Positions 42,827-53,700 of a stretch of DNA of 64,000 nt are shown here, in pieces. Position numbers and translations under genes: made by a program. The stretch covers positions 1 through 64,000 of the forward strand of contig NZ_QRZF01000022.1 in NCBI RefSeq assembly GCF_003464595.1, in the 5' to 3' direction. How positions within the stretch are numbered: the first letter of the stretch is position 1; each line of letters starts with the position of its first letter. Below the pieces are notes generated by a model. That model was not told the DNA's origin. It worked only from the letters and a program-made list of their open reading frames with translations, and made no database searches. Origin of the DNA: Bacteroides intestinalis (GTDB taxonomy: Bacteria > Bacteroidota > Bacteroidia > Bacteroidales > Bacteroidaceae).

Positions 42827-44833
42827 TCAAAGTGGCATAAAAGTAATGGCTTGTCCTCCACCTCTTGCCATGTCCACAGACAGAGTGTCTTCAGCAGTCA
42901 CCTGCTTCTCTATAATCTCATAAGCCGTAGGATTCGTTATCCAGTCAGCCTCTTTACCATCAGCATAAATGACAGCCCTGTAAGTCTTGTCTTTTTCCAG
43001 AAAATCCAATTTGACTGTAACCTCACGTGCGTCTTCATTAGTAGCTGCACCCAGGAAATATTTTTCTCCTGCACGGCGCACTATGACTACATATTCTCCC
43101 GGCTCACCTGCCAGCGCTTCCGACCAGTCACAATCAGCATCAAAATCGCGGAAGAATTGAAAAGCAGGATGTCCTTCGTAATTCTCAATCATGTCGGCAG
43201 CCATTTGTAAAGGAGAATAAAGTATCACCCAGTTAGCGATCTGTTTCGCCAGCGTAGAATTGATCCGGCAATCCTTACTATCCTTCATATTCCACTTCTT
43301 GCGATAAGGAGACTTTTTAGCACGCTCATACAGTATGTCGAAGATTCCCGGAGTATAGTCCATTGGTCCTGACAACAGGCGGGTAAATGGCAAAAGCACG
43401 TGATGTTCGGGTGGATTGCCTTCGCTCCAGGCATTCCATTCCATGCCACGGGCCCCCTCACGAGTCATCATATTGGGGTATGTACGACGGATACCAGTGT
43501 CTTTGATTGGTTCGTGTACATCAAGAGTGGTATGATATTTTGCAGCAGTCTCTACCACTTTACGATAATGACGTACATTGTATTGCCCATGATGATTGTG
43601 CCCATTGGGAAGTCCGCCGGCATAACCGGTCTTCACACTATGAATACCCAGGTCAGCATACCATTTATAAGACTTATCCAGTTGTCTCTCATAATTGATT
43701 ATGTTGCCACCCGTTTCATGGTGTCCAATAATCTCAATTCCTTTTTCCTTAGCATAACGGGCTATTTCCTTTATATCAAAGTCAGCATACGGACGCGTAT
43801 AATCAAAGTCCTGAGAGCCTCCCCAATTTTCCCAACCGGCGTTCCAGCCTTCAAACATCACTCCTTCAATGTTGTTGGCTGCTGCAAAGTCAATATACCG
43901 TTTAGCATTCTCCGTTGTGGCACCGTGGCGGTCATTTATCACCCAGCTTTCTACACCCAGATGCATTCCCCACCAGATACCTACATATTTCATTGGACGT
44001 ATCCAATCCGTAGTTTCCAGTACACAAGGCTCATTCAGATTCAGTATAAGCCCGGAGTTAATTAAACCGACAGCTTTCGGAGCAATCTGTATGGTACGCC
44101 AAGGCGACTTGAAAACACCACCGTTTACCCGCACTTTAATGCCATCAGGCCAAGGAGCCAGTTCCGACTTGAATTTGCAACCACCTGTATTTTTCAATGT
44201 CATCTCGGGGAAGTCCGTCAATGCTGCTTCGTGAATGCTGGCATATACATTGCCTGCCTTAAATGTCATGGGAGTATTGGCATTGTCTATCCGGCTGACA
44301 GGCTGCGTACGATATAGCAATTCATAAGTATCATAATTGGCAGGTATGGACCATGAAGTACCATCCTGTGCTATATTGAACGCAGTCAGCTCATCCGTGA
44401 TAAGAAGACTGTCTGCTCCGGACACTTCATACTCGTAGCGGAATCCTACCCCATCATCGAATACACGAAACCGTAAAATCAGTTTGGTAGCAGCTGCATC
44501 AGACAAGTGAACAGTCATTTCATTGTAGTGGTTGCGAACGGTTTTATTTTCTCCCCAAGGTTGCGCCCAGGTTTCATCCTGGGTAGTGAAATCAATATCT
44601 ACAATGCGGAATTCTTTATGAAGATTAATCCCATTCTCTGCTTCGAATCCCAAACAGGAAGAAGCTACAAAAGGAATACTGTCAACTTCAATTTGGTAGG
44701 TCATACGGTTACTGTCATTCAGAACAAACTGTAACCTGATACGACCATCAGGTGAAAAGACCTCTTTTTGCTTAGAAGAGCAACTACTTGCCAGACAAAT
44801 AATTACAATAAAATAAATAAAATGTATTCTCAT
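42827..44833 (-). CDS. GH97 alpha-glucosidase-like lipoprotein
   Basis: Calcium-dependent GH97 of 668 residues with lipobox ASSC and no acidic export signal (CSSKQKE), so periplasmic-facing. The N-terminal beta-sandwich, the central barrel (WWGMHLG; GHHETGGN) and a C-terminal sheet are in order. HEPIKDTGIRRTYPN followed by REGARGMEW has Glu where inverting SusB-type glucosidases have Glu. In an N-glycan PUL it could remove the glucose cap of Glc(1-3)Man9, or act on alpha-galactose instead. Confidence 0.85.
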   Translation of the reverse strand: MRIHFIYFIVIICLASSCSSKQKEVFSPDGRIRLQFVLNDSNRMTYQIEVDSIPFVASSCLGFEAENGINLHKEFRIVDIDFTTQDETWAQPWGENKTVRNHYNEMTVHLSDAAATKLILRFRVFDDGVGFRYEYEVSGADSLLITDELTAFNIAQDGTSWSIPANYDTYELLYRTQPVSRIDNANTPMTFKAGNVYASIHEAALTDFPEMTLKNTGGCKFKSELAPWPDGIKVRVNGGVFKSPWRTIQIAPKAVGLINSGLILNLNEPCVLETTDWIRPMKYVGIWWGMHLGVESWVINDRHGATTENAKRYIDFAAANNIEGVMFEGWNAGWENWGGSQDFDYTRPYADFDIKEIARYAKEKGIEIIGHHETGGNIINYERQLDKSYKWYADLGIHSVKTGYAGGLPNGHNHHGQYNVRHYRKVVETAAKYHTTLDVHEPIKDTGIRRTYPNMMTREGARGMEWNAWSEGNPPEHHVLLPFTRLLSGPMDYTPGIFDILYERAKKSPYRKKWNMKDSKDCRINSTLAKQIANWVILYSPLQMAADMIENYEGHPAFQFFRDFDADCDWSEALAGEPGEYVVIVRRAGEKYFLGAATNEDAREVTVKLDFLEKDKTYRAVIYADGKEADWITNPTAYEIIEKQVTAEDTLSVDMARGGGQAITFMPL

Positions 44834-44912
44834 ATTCGATTCATTATTTTGTTATCGGAAATATGTTTCACCAGAATTCATGTGTCCGAAGTTATCGGTC
44901 AGCAAGATAGTT

Positions 44913-44966
44913 AAGAGAATGTCTCAAAGATACATAAAATAGCATGATTATTTGAGACATTCTCTT
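44913..44966 (-). terminator. Hairpin between the GH18 and GH97 genes
   Basis: Perfect 16-bp stem (44913-44928 with 44951-44966, AAGAGAATGTCTCAAA) and a 22-nt loop. The minus-strand side is followed only by AACT, the plus-strand side by TTAAAA. It probably lowers transcription or protects the 3' end, giving less GH97/GH92/MFS/GH130 than SusCD. Confidence 0.65.
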
Positions 44967-44982
44967 TTAAAAAGCCAAAAGC

Positions 44983-46965
44983 TTACTTTTTAGTCAGGTT
45001 ATAATTAGCACCAGGATGATAATAAGCATCATAATATGCTTCCGGCAATTCTGCCGTACCATCTACTATACGGCACAGAGATATGCCATAACGTTGGCCT
45101 CTACCCGTTAGAGTCAGATTTCCAAGTGGATCAAATGCTCCCTTCGTAGCAGTTGTATTTGTATCGTATTTCCAAGTATTCTGGTTACCATTCTTATAAG
45201 TTCCCCATCTCATTTCCCATGTTTCAGGATCCTCTGTATCACCTTCATGAATAACCTGAGGCATGGAAATAGTAAAGTTACCATTATTGGAATCAAATTC
45301 AGCTACCAAAGGATATTTATTGGTTACTTCAGGATATTCTCCCCAACCATAGATATAGTAAGTCTTACCATCCTCTTTAGCCTCAATACGAATATCAAAT
45401 GTCTGATCTCCATTATAATCCCACCAGCCATTACCACCTTCGGGAGGCGTAAAGAAGAATAAAGAACTGGTAGAAGCTACTTGCCATTCACCCAGATAAG
45501 CTTCATAGTTAGACTTAACCCCTGTTGAAGCCGTAAAGTCCGTCCTTCCATAATACTTGCCACTCCATTCTACCTCATCATTGAACAGAATCTTACTTAC
45601 AGCTGTGAAATAATAATCATAAGAATACAATTGTGGTTTCGGGTTATAGAATACCTGCAAACCATATCCGGCATCTTTCAGGTCCTGAATCGTTTCTTCT
45701 TTAAAACTTGTCCAGCCACCTTTATATTCTTCATTAATCTTCAATGAATAAGGGCCATACTTTGATTTGGGAAGTCCGGTGAAATTAGATTCGCGTCCTT
45801 TGACGTATCTCTGATAAGTTCCATAACACATATAATCTACCAACTCGCCAATAGACTTACCGTCGACAGTTCCGCTTGGAGAATCCTCAAAATTACTTTT
45901 ATATTCATAAATACCCAGCAATTTATCAGGCATCACCTTACGACATTCGCTGATTAAGCGGCAGTAATTCTCACGGGAACGTTGCTCGAAGCCCGGACTC
46001 GGATTCTCTTTGTAGTCTGTATACTCGTCATCAAAATCAATACCGTCCAAACCATAAATATCGACAAATGCTTTCAATTCTTTGGCAAAATCAGCCGCAG
46101 CAGCCTGCGATAAGTTACCCATACCGGCTTCATCATGATTACCCAAGATACTCATATTGACTTTGATACCTTTAGCCTGCAAAGGACGGATGAATTTATC
46201 TGCATTTTTCAACAGGAAAGATACCTGATCGTTACAATGAATATGCACACGGCCGCTTTCACTATCCACATTGATGTTGGCAGCAAAGATACTAACTACA
46301 TCAAAGAACGGTTTTCCACTTTCCTTCATTACGTATTCACCACAATTCAGGATATTTTCATCATTCACTTCCACAAAACAGAGAGTACGTACATCTCCCT
46401 TTTTAGAATCAGGCACAGCCGCCAATGGCTTCACCAGATAAATATAAGTCTGATTATTAGCAGAAACAGCCACTCCATCATTTGCAGTAGCTGAAACAGC
46501 TACTGCATAGGTTGAACCGATTGAACCTCCGGCATTAATAGTTAACTCTACTGCACCGGACTTTTTCTCTCCGGTTTTAACAGTTGCCGTACCACCATTT
46601 GCCAAGCTCAATTTATCAGCAGGATACATAGCATAAGATGTACCATGAGCAGCATTATAAGCCTCAAGCGCTGTTGCATCTACTTTGAAAGTAACCGTTA
46701 TGTCTTTTTCAGCAGCTTTACTCAATTCAAAATAAAGATGTCCCGCACCGGATTTATCCCCGAAGAGAGAAATCGAAGTAAGTTCGCGTGCTCCGGCAGC
46801 TGATCTGACATAACCGTATACGCCGTCCACTGTATCCAGCTTTTCTGTATTAACGGCATTGATCGTAATGTCATCTTCACAACTTGTGAAAACAGTTCCT
46901 GCACAGGCAAAGGTAACTGCCAACAAGCCTAATTTTATGTGATTCATATATTTCATAATATACAT
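44983..46965 (-). CDS. GH18 endo-beta-N-acetylglucosaminidase, surface lipoprotein
   Basis: Cuts the chitobiose core of N-glycans. The 660-residue protein (start possibly at codon 4 or 7) has lipobox TSC at residue 29 followed by acidic residues (CEDD), a Bacteroides surface-export signal. A DUF1735-like domain fills about 40-175. The GH18 barrel shows the active motif DGIDFDDE at 307-314 with catalytic E314. A C-terminal DUF1735-linked beta domain follows. It resembles BT_3987 of the high-mannose N-glycan PUL of B. thetaiotaomicron. Confidence 0.9.
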   Translation of the reverse strand: MYIMKYMNHIKLGLLAVTFACAGTVFTSCEDDITINAVNTEKLDTVDGVYGYVRSAAGARELTSISLFGDKSGAGHLYFELSKAAEKDITVTFKVDATALEAYNAAHGTSYAMYPADKLSLANGGTATVKTGEKKSGAVELTINAGGSIGSTYAVAVSATANDGVAVSANNQTYIYLVKPLAAVPDSKKGDVRTLCFVEVNDENILNCGEYVMKESGKPFFDVVSIFAANINVDSESGRVHIHCNDQVSFLLKNADKFIRPLQAKGIKVNMSILGNHDEAGMGNLSQAAAADFAKELKAFVDIYGLDGIDFDDEYTDYKENPSPGFEQRSRENYCRLISECRKVMPDKLLGIYEYKSNFEDSPSGTVDGKSIGELVDYMCYGTYQRYVKGRESNFTGLPKSKYGPYSLKINEEYKGGWTSFKEETIQDLKDAGYGLQVFYNPKPQLYSYDYYFTAVSKILFNDEVEWSGKYYGRTDFTASTGVKSNYEAYLGEWQVASTSSLFFFTPPEGGNGWWDYNGDQTFDIRIEAKEDGKTYYIYGWGEYPEVTNKYPLVAEFDSNNGNFTISMPQVIHEGDTEDPETWEMRWGTYKNGNQNTWKYDTNTTATKGAFDPLGNLTLTGRGQRYGISLCRIVDGTAELPEAYYDAYYHPGANYNLTKK

Positions 46966-46986
46966 CTATTTAAAATATAACTTAAT

Positions 46987-48141
46987 TTATTTCGCAGGCA
47001 ATTCTACTGCAGTCCAAGTAAGCGATTCTACCGCTGTAGCGTGATTCTCATTCCCGCTATAATCGGCTATTGAAGTACCTACACCTTCATCAAATTTCCA
47101 ATAGGCAACCAGTCCTTCCGCACCCGGTTCTACCTGGTAGAAATGATTCTTTGCATTAATCTCCTCCTGAGTTAAAACTTTATTCCAAATACGGCATTCG
47201 GACATTTCACCATCAAACCAACGATCACGGTTATAAGAGTGACCAATCCAGAAACCATCACCCTCATCAGTTTTGGTCTTTCCCAAATCCAATGCTCCCC
47301 AATTCGCTGTCGCTTCCAATTTATTCACGCCATTGAAATAGGCTATCACTTTTTGAGCATCAGCATCATAAGTCACAGCAATATGTGTCCATTCACCGGT
47401 AGCCACAGTCAGATCTTCTGAATTTATCTTCTTATCTCCAGGACCTACAATCTGCAAACAATTCTTTGCCGGCGCAGTATCTCCGAAACGGAGCAGGAAA
47501 TATCCTTCAATACCCAGAACTGTACTGATAGCTTTATCGAGCTTGCTGGGATTCACTAATACTTCCACAGTCATCTTCCGTAAACCATTTGCCTTTTCAG
47601 GTGTACCCCAATTTACGTATACAAGATTCTTAGTAAGATCAGCTACTACATTGATAAGTGCAGCACCTTTAAATACGTAATACATGGTACGGGCACTTTG
47701 CAGAATACCTACGTTAGCCTGATCAATGGTTACAGGTAACACATATACTTTTTCAGCATCCAGCTCTGTCAGATTACCAAATTTCAATGTGACTTTTTCT
47801 GAAAGAACGGATCCGGCAGGAATCACGGTCTGTGGAGTTTCCAATGTATAGTGCTTACTCGGCAAAGCCTCAGCATTATCATAAAATGCAGCATTATAAG
47901 TATCAACCAACGCAGGTTCAGCTTTCAAGGAAATAGTTACATCTGCATTTTCCGGCTTAGCCATAGCAACCCTGAATTCACCTTCCGCAGAAGGAATCGT
48001 ATTCTTCAGTAAAACATTACTAGTCTTCACCGAAGCATCTACATACACTTGGTTATCAAACGTTTCAGTATCATCACTACAAGCCGCCAAAGCTACAGAC
48101 AGCAATGTGATCGATAGTAAGTATAAGTTTTTTAATTTCAT
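46987..48141 (-). CDS. Surface lipoprotein with DUF1735 and LamG/ConA-like domains
   Basis: A 384-residue lipoprotein (lipobox LAAC, then SDDTE: surface-export signal). A DUF1735 domain spans about 30-150. A LamG/concanavalin A-like domain fills the rest: GEWTHIAVTYDADAQKVIAYF and DGEMSECRIWNKVLTQEEI, ending in GLVAYWKFDEG and DYSGNENHATA. It probably holds glycan at the cell surface for the endoglycosidase. It stands between the GH18 genes, as in related N-glycan PULs. Confidence 0.87.
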   Translation of the reverse strand: MKLKNLYLLSITLLSVALAACSDDTETFDNQVYVDASVKTSNVLLKNTIPSAEGEFRVAMAKPENADVTISLKAEPALVDTYNAAFYDNAEALPSKHYTLETPQTVIPAGSVLSEKVTLKFGNLTELDAEKVYVLPVTIDQANVGILQSARTMYYVFKGAALINVVADLTKNLVYVNWGTPEKANGLRKMTVEVLVNPSKLDKAISTVLGIEGYFLLRFGDTAPAKNCLQIVGPGDKKINSEDLTVATGEWTHIAVTYDADAQKVIAYFNGVNKLEATANWGALDLGKTKTDEGDGFWIGHSYNRDRWFDGEMSECRIWNKVLTQEEINAKNHFYQVEPGAEGLVAYWKFDEGVGTSIADYSGNENHATAVESLTWTAVELPAK

Positions 48142-48149
48142 AGCTTGAT

Positions 48150-49166
48150 TTATTTTTTAGGAGCAGGGTTCATAATATTAATAGCCTCTTTCACATACTG
48201 GTATGTGTTAGTAGCATTGTAATAGTCATTCTGAACATTATAGATAGCCAATCCGGCACGGGTATAGCCATCTGATGGTTCCGTAGTCCAATAAGCTGCT
48301 TCTGTAAGCGCCCGGTCGGTACCGTAGAACCCGGTTTGCTTATCAGATGCATCCAGTGAAGCTGTGGAAACTGCAACTACGAAACGATCAGTCGGAACAC
48401 CTGCAGCAGCCATGGCCAAACGGGCAAATACCGATAACTGTGCATCATCCGTTACATTATCCGTAGCCAGGATGATGTGCTTACAATCAGTCAAAACGGT
48501 CTGCTCAATCAGATTTTCCGGATATCCCTGAAATGTCAGCAACTTATCTGCATTAGCAGTTTTCCAGGTTGAAACAGCGCTGAAAAAAATATCCTGATAT
48601 TTCTTTGCCTCCGCTTTTTGTTCGGCAGACATATAAATAGGATTATTTCCCTTATATTCAGTAATCATACCATCGAAGCTCCCTGCATAACCAATCTGTT
48701 TGTCCATTTCTGACTTCAGATAAGTATCGAAAGATCCGGTTTCCGTACCTTCCTTTACTTTTTCAGTATATTCTTTTTGAATCTTATCAAAACTGATAGT
48801 ATATACCACCTTGGTACCCTTAGCATGTACAGTTTGCATATCAGCTAATTCAAAATCAGCCAGTTCTGCCGGATACATCATGGAAATTACGTCTAAACTG
48901 TCAGGAGCATCAGCGATATGCTGTCCACGACTGAACGGCGTTTTCTCGCTATTGTCGAACCAGGCATATACAACCTTATGGTCCGAATTTTTATAGGCTA
49001 CCAGATTTTGCAGATATTTGGCATACGCAGCCGGATCTTGTTCCTCTATTCCGGGAGTATTGATATTCACATTCTCTACTTCCGTCCAGTCGTCGCATGC
49101 GCTGAAACAGGTTATGGCAGCGAAGCAGGAAGCTACGATGAATATATTTTTCATTTTATTTTTCAT
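48150..49166 (-). CDS. GH18-like pseudo-enzyme, surface glycan-binding lipoprotein
   Basis: A 338-residue lipoprotein (lipobox FSAC followed by DDWTE). The barrel resembles GH18 proteins (VVYAWFDNSEKT; TKVVYTISFDKI), but the catalytic DxxDxDxE motif is degenerate: SFDGMITEYKGN keeps only the first Asp in register. So it cannot cut by the usual mechanism and should bind glycan, as proposed for similar proteins encoded after SusD. It lies 15 bp after susD. Confidence 0.82.
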   Translation of the reverse strand: MKNKMKNIFIVASCFAAITCFSACDDWTEVENVNINTPGIEEQDPAAYAKYLQNLVAYKNSDHKVVYAWFDNSEKTPFSRGQHIADAPDSLDVISMMYPAELADFELADMQTVHAKGTKVVYTISFDKIQKEYTEKVKEGTETGSFDTYLKSEMDKQIGYAGSFDGMITEYKGNNPIYMSAEQKAEAKKYQDIFFSAVSTWKTANADKLLTFQGYPENLIEQTVLTDCKHIILATDNVTDDAQLSVFARLAMAAAGVPTDRFVVAVSTASLDASDKQTGFYGTDRALTEAAYWTTEPSDGYTRAGLAIYNVQNDYYNATNTYQYVKEAINIMNPAPKK

Positions 49167-49180
49167 AATTCTTTTCTTTA

Positions 49181-50758
49181 TTAGATGTTAGGGTTGCAGT
49201 CCCACCATACTTTGGAAGACATTCTATCGTTCGCAGGTTTCAAATCTTGCAGAGCATTCTGCACATTCGTACCATTGTCCTTGTACTCATCCTGCGGATA
49301 AGGCAAGCGGCGTGGGAAAGTACCTTCGGGAACTTCCGCCTTGTTTTTATTAACGGCAGCAGTCATCAAGCGCGGGTAACCCGTACGACGGAATTCAGCC
49401 CATGCTTCGTTACCCAACGGGAATATGGCGATCCATTTCTGGGTAATTATACGTTCCAGATTTGTTTCAAAGACGGCGCTATTATCATACTTAATCGTAA
49501 TAGTCGGCTGAGAACCGTTATAACTATAAGTTCCCAGAGGATCTTTATACAGATCGGGTAAACTACTACCATCTTCCAGATAAGCATCCGCACCGGAAGC
49601 CCCCCATTGACTGAATGATAACTCTACGCCTTTCTTATAAAAACTTTCTGCAGTTCCACCCATGTTCCAACCACGCAATGCACCTTCGGCACGCAGGAAG
49701 GCAACTTCAGCAGCAGTCATCCAAACAAGTTTCGTATTGGCTTCAACATTCATGTTAGAATACTTATGAGCTGTTTCACTCGGAAGCGGTTCAGTTCCCA
49801 AACGAATACCATGATAACCGTTCTTCACTCCATCGGCTGTTGTAAAGGTAGATTCTACAAAATATTTTTCACGACGAGGATCTTTGTAGCCATTCATATA
49901 GGCAGTAATATCTGCCGCAATACGAGAGTCACCACCATTATATTCGTACATAATAACTCTGAATGGATTAGTAGTAGCCTGAATGGTTGCATTATCATCA
50001 TTCGATGTAAACACACCTCCTCTTTCTGAGTCAACAGCTTCCACCGCTTTAGCTTGCGCCGTAGTAGAATCTACATATACCATACGCATAGCCATACGCA
50101 ATTTCAAAGAATTCGCCAATTTTATCCAGTTTTCCACTTTACCACTATAAACCTTATCAGCTTTGGATGAAAAAGTTTCCGTACGATGTGGTAATAATGC
50201 AGTCACTGCCTCATCCAGTTCATTCAACATAGTCTCATAAACTTTCTTCTGAGTATCCAGCGGAGCAGTCAGGTCACCATTGGCTCCCAACTGGGAATAA
50301 GGAATAGGACCGTATCCATCTGTAACACGCAAGATAGCTGCTACCTTTACAACTTTTCCTACTGACAAATAAACGGGGTCTTCTGTTGCAGCTTCCAACT
50401 GTGCATAGTTAGCATACACATTAGGAATAACATCTTTATATAATTTACCTACCCAGTCCTGAGATTGGTTGTAGTTGGAGAAACGGTTCGTGAAACCGGA
50501 ATTGGATTCCGCCAGATAGCCACCATAAGGTCCACCCAAAAGGGCCTCCAGAAACTGATTAAGAAGTACATCCGTAGGGATGACATATCCCTGCATACCT
50601 GTCAATGCCGAACGGGTCAAGTAGGCATCACGGTCCATCTGGTCTTTGGTTGCTTCATACGGATTGGTATTATAATCCATATAATCACCTGTGCAAGATG
50701 CCAACATGCCAGCTAACATTCCACCGCATAAAGCGAATTTTATAATTGATTTTCTCAT
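49181..50758 (-). CDS. susD: SusD-family surface glycan-binding lipoprotein
   Basis: A 525-residue RagB/SusD protein with lipobox LASC. TGDYMDYNTNPYEATKDQM opens the mature protein; DGYGPIPYSQ and a C-terminal region NEAWAEFRRTGYPRL are typical of the family. It forms the lid of the SusC channel in the outer membrane. Directly downstream of susC (21-bp gap). Confidence 0.93.
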   Translation of the reverse strand: MRKSIIKFALCGGMLAGMLASCTGDYMDYNTNPYEATKDQMDRDAYLTRSALTGMQGYVIPTDVLLNQFLEALLGGPYGGYLAESNSGFTNRFSNYNQSQDWVGKLYKDVIPNVYANYAQLEAATEDPVYLSVGKVVKVAAILRVTDGYGPIPYSQLGANGDLTAPLDTQKKVYETMLNELDEAVTALLPHRTETFSSKADKVYSGKVENWIKLANSLKLRMAMRMVYVDSTTAQAKAVEAVDSERGGVFTSNDDNATIQATTNPFRVIMYEYNGGDSRIAADITAYMNGYKDPRREKYFVESTFTTADGVKNGYHGIRLGTEPLPSETAHKYSNMNVEANTKLVWMTAAEVAFLRAEGALRGWNMGGTAESFYKKGVELSFSQWGASGADAYLEDGSSLPDLYKDPLGTYSYNGSQPTITIKYDNSAVFETNLERIITQKWIAIFPLGNEAWAEFRRTGYPRLMTAAVNKNKAEVPEGTFPRRLPYPQDEYKDNGTNVQNALQDLKPANDRMSSKVWWDCNPNI

Positions 50759-50779
50759 TGTTTTTCTTTCTTTAATCTG

Positions 50780-53700
50780 TTAGAACTTAAATCTTACATT
50801 GAATCCTAAGCTACGTGCACTCGGCGTCATAAAGTTGTCAATACCCTGATAATAGTTACCGGTAGAAGCTACTGCTTCCGGATCGAACGGAGCTTTACAA
50901 TAAAGCATCAGTAAGTTACGGCCTACCAGAGATACGGTCACGTCAGCCACATTCCAAAGCTTATCTCTTGGAATAGTATAACCGACACTAGCCTCCTGGA
51001 GACGCAGGTTAGTAGCACTGTAAGTATAATATTGTGGAATACCGGACTGAGAACCGATAGTAGTATACCATTTCTGTGCATTTACCAAGTCCGTTCCATT
51101 CACATAAACACCACCTTGATTACGCGCAATTTCTGTTGACTCAGAAACACCATACATATCCATAGCAGCCTGTGTAGCAGAGTAAACAATACCACCAATA
51201 CGTGCAGAGAGCATGAAACCAAAATTCAGGTTCTTCCAGCTGAAATCATTTCTCCACGACATATTGCATTTTGCAAATACACTACCCAATTTAATATCTT
51301 CTGCATTATAGTTAGCAGTCACACTACCATTCTGATCTACCAGAATATTGCCGTTACTATCACGTTGCAGGTCGGCAGTAGAATAGAGATCACCCAGAGA
51401 GCCACCTTTCTTCAAAATGAAACGAGCCTGTCCCATACCACCTACATCCAAGCGTTCTTTGGTGATGACAGTGCCGGTTTCAGGATGCACATAGTTTTCC
51501 AGCAGTTCAAGAATTTCATTCTTATTGGTACTGAATACGTAATTGCTGGACCATTTAAATTTACCCCATTCATTAGAGTAACCTAATCCTAATTCAACAC
51601 CCTTATTTCGTACGCTACCCGTCTGCACATACAATGTTGAGTAACCGGAAGATACGGAAATCTTAGGGTCAAACGTCTGATTATAAGTTTTAGTAGTATA
51701 CAAAGCCAAATCCAGATTAAAATGATTCAGGAAACGGGCAGTAAGACCTACTTCCCATGAATCTGTTCTTTCCGGTTTCAGATTATACATCGGATAGTTA
51801 CGTTTGGATTGCCAAACCTTATTGGAGTTATCCCATGAATAAGTAGGGTTGGCCAGGAAACGCGGGAAAGGAAGACCCACAGATGCAAATGAGCCGCGTA
51901 CCTTCAGGAAAGAAATCTGTTGTGGCAATTTCAGTAACTCGGACAAAATAACAGAACCACCGACTGAAGGATAAAGGAATGCACTCTGAGTAGAGTTAGG
52001 ACCAGCCAATTGTGAAGGCCAGTCAGAACGTCCGGTCAAAGTCAGGTAATAAGTACTCTTATATCCTAATTCAAGACTGGCAAAAACAGACTGAGTCTGA
52101 TCATGAAAACCTGACTGCGTACGTTTTGTCTTACTGTCATCCAACTGGAATACATTGAAAACGTTAGGAATACCGTCTTCACTGATAGGACCACGATTTT
52201 GCAGTACATCTTGTTGCATATCCGATAAAGAAGCACCAATATTAGCTTGGAAAGTAAGATTTTCACCAAAGTTTTTATTGATGTTCAACATGATATCAGC
52301 ATAAGTTTGCTTGTCATTCGTATTAGAAATACCATACAAACCGTTGTTAGAGCCTTCGGCCAATGTAGTATTACTTGTAGCATAAAGCTTTTCCGTATAA
52401 GTACTTGCAGAGTTATCCACACGCACACGACCCGATACACTCAACCAATCTAAAATCTTATAGCTCAAGCTACCGCTCAGCATATAACGGTCCTTATTAT
52501 TCTCACGCAGGTTACGATAAGCAATCCAGTACGGATTTTGTCCTGTAAAAGTATCGATACCCTGTGGCCAATATTGTGTATAGATGTTGCGGGAAGTATC
52601 CCAGCGTTCGTACATCTTAATCTCATTCCAGTCGTCACCACGAGGGAACAAATAAGCTGTAACCAACGGATTGGAGTAAGTACCCTGATTCACCATGTTC
52701 TGGTCTTTCTGCTTGATATAAGAAGCACTTACATCCAGTGTCATCTTATCATTCAGGAAAGAAGTAGTGTTGCGGAAAGTAAAATTATAACGGTCATAAT
52801 CGTTATTCGGAACCATACCGACAGAATTCACAGCACTCGCAGAGAAGTAGGTCTGATTCTTTTCCGTACCTGTAGATAAAGAAACGGTTTCGGTAGCTAC
52901 CACACCTGTTCTCAGGAAGTCATTGATCGGATCATATCCCATGTAATTGGAAGGGTTCAATTTATTACCCCAGCTTTTTTCTACAGAGCCTGCACTGGAC
53001 AGCAGATCGCCTGTACCATAGGAATTCTGAAAATTAGGAGTAACAAACGGGCGGAGAAATTCAGTATTCTGTGATACAGTCAAACTCAGACGCCCTTCCT
53101 TACCTTTCTTAGTTGTAATAACAATAGCACCATTGGCAGCGTGACTACCATACAAAGCGGCAGCGGCAGCACCCGTCAGTACAGACATAGATTCGATGTC
53201 TTCCGGATTTATATCTGCAATCGCTTCCGAAGAACCTTTAGAATCAAATTCCTGACCACCTTCACCTGAAAGATTGAACATAGGTACACCATCGATCACA
53301 TAAAGAGCGTTACTGGACTGGTCAATACCTTTCGTACCACGCATCACTACTTTACTGGCGCCACCTACACCGGAGGAACTGGCATTAATGGTAACACCCG
53401 CCACTTTACCTGACAAAGAGTTTACAAGGTTAGCATCTTTCACTCTGGTCAGTTCATCACTCTTGATTTCCTGAACATTGTAACTCAATGCTTTAGTGGC
53501 ACGTTTAATACCCAAGGCCGTTACAACCACCTCTTCTACCAGTTGAGAATCGCTCTCCATCATCAGGTTGATAACACTCTGTTCCTTTGCTGCAATCTCC
53601 TGTGTTTTATAACCGACATAAGAGAATTGAATTACAGGATTTGCTTCTGTTGTGGTCAGCGTAAAATTACCGTCAAAATCGGTGATACAGCCAACACTGG

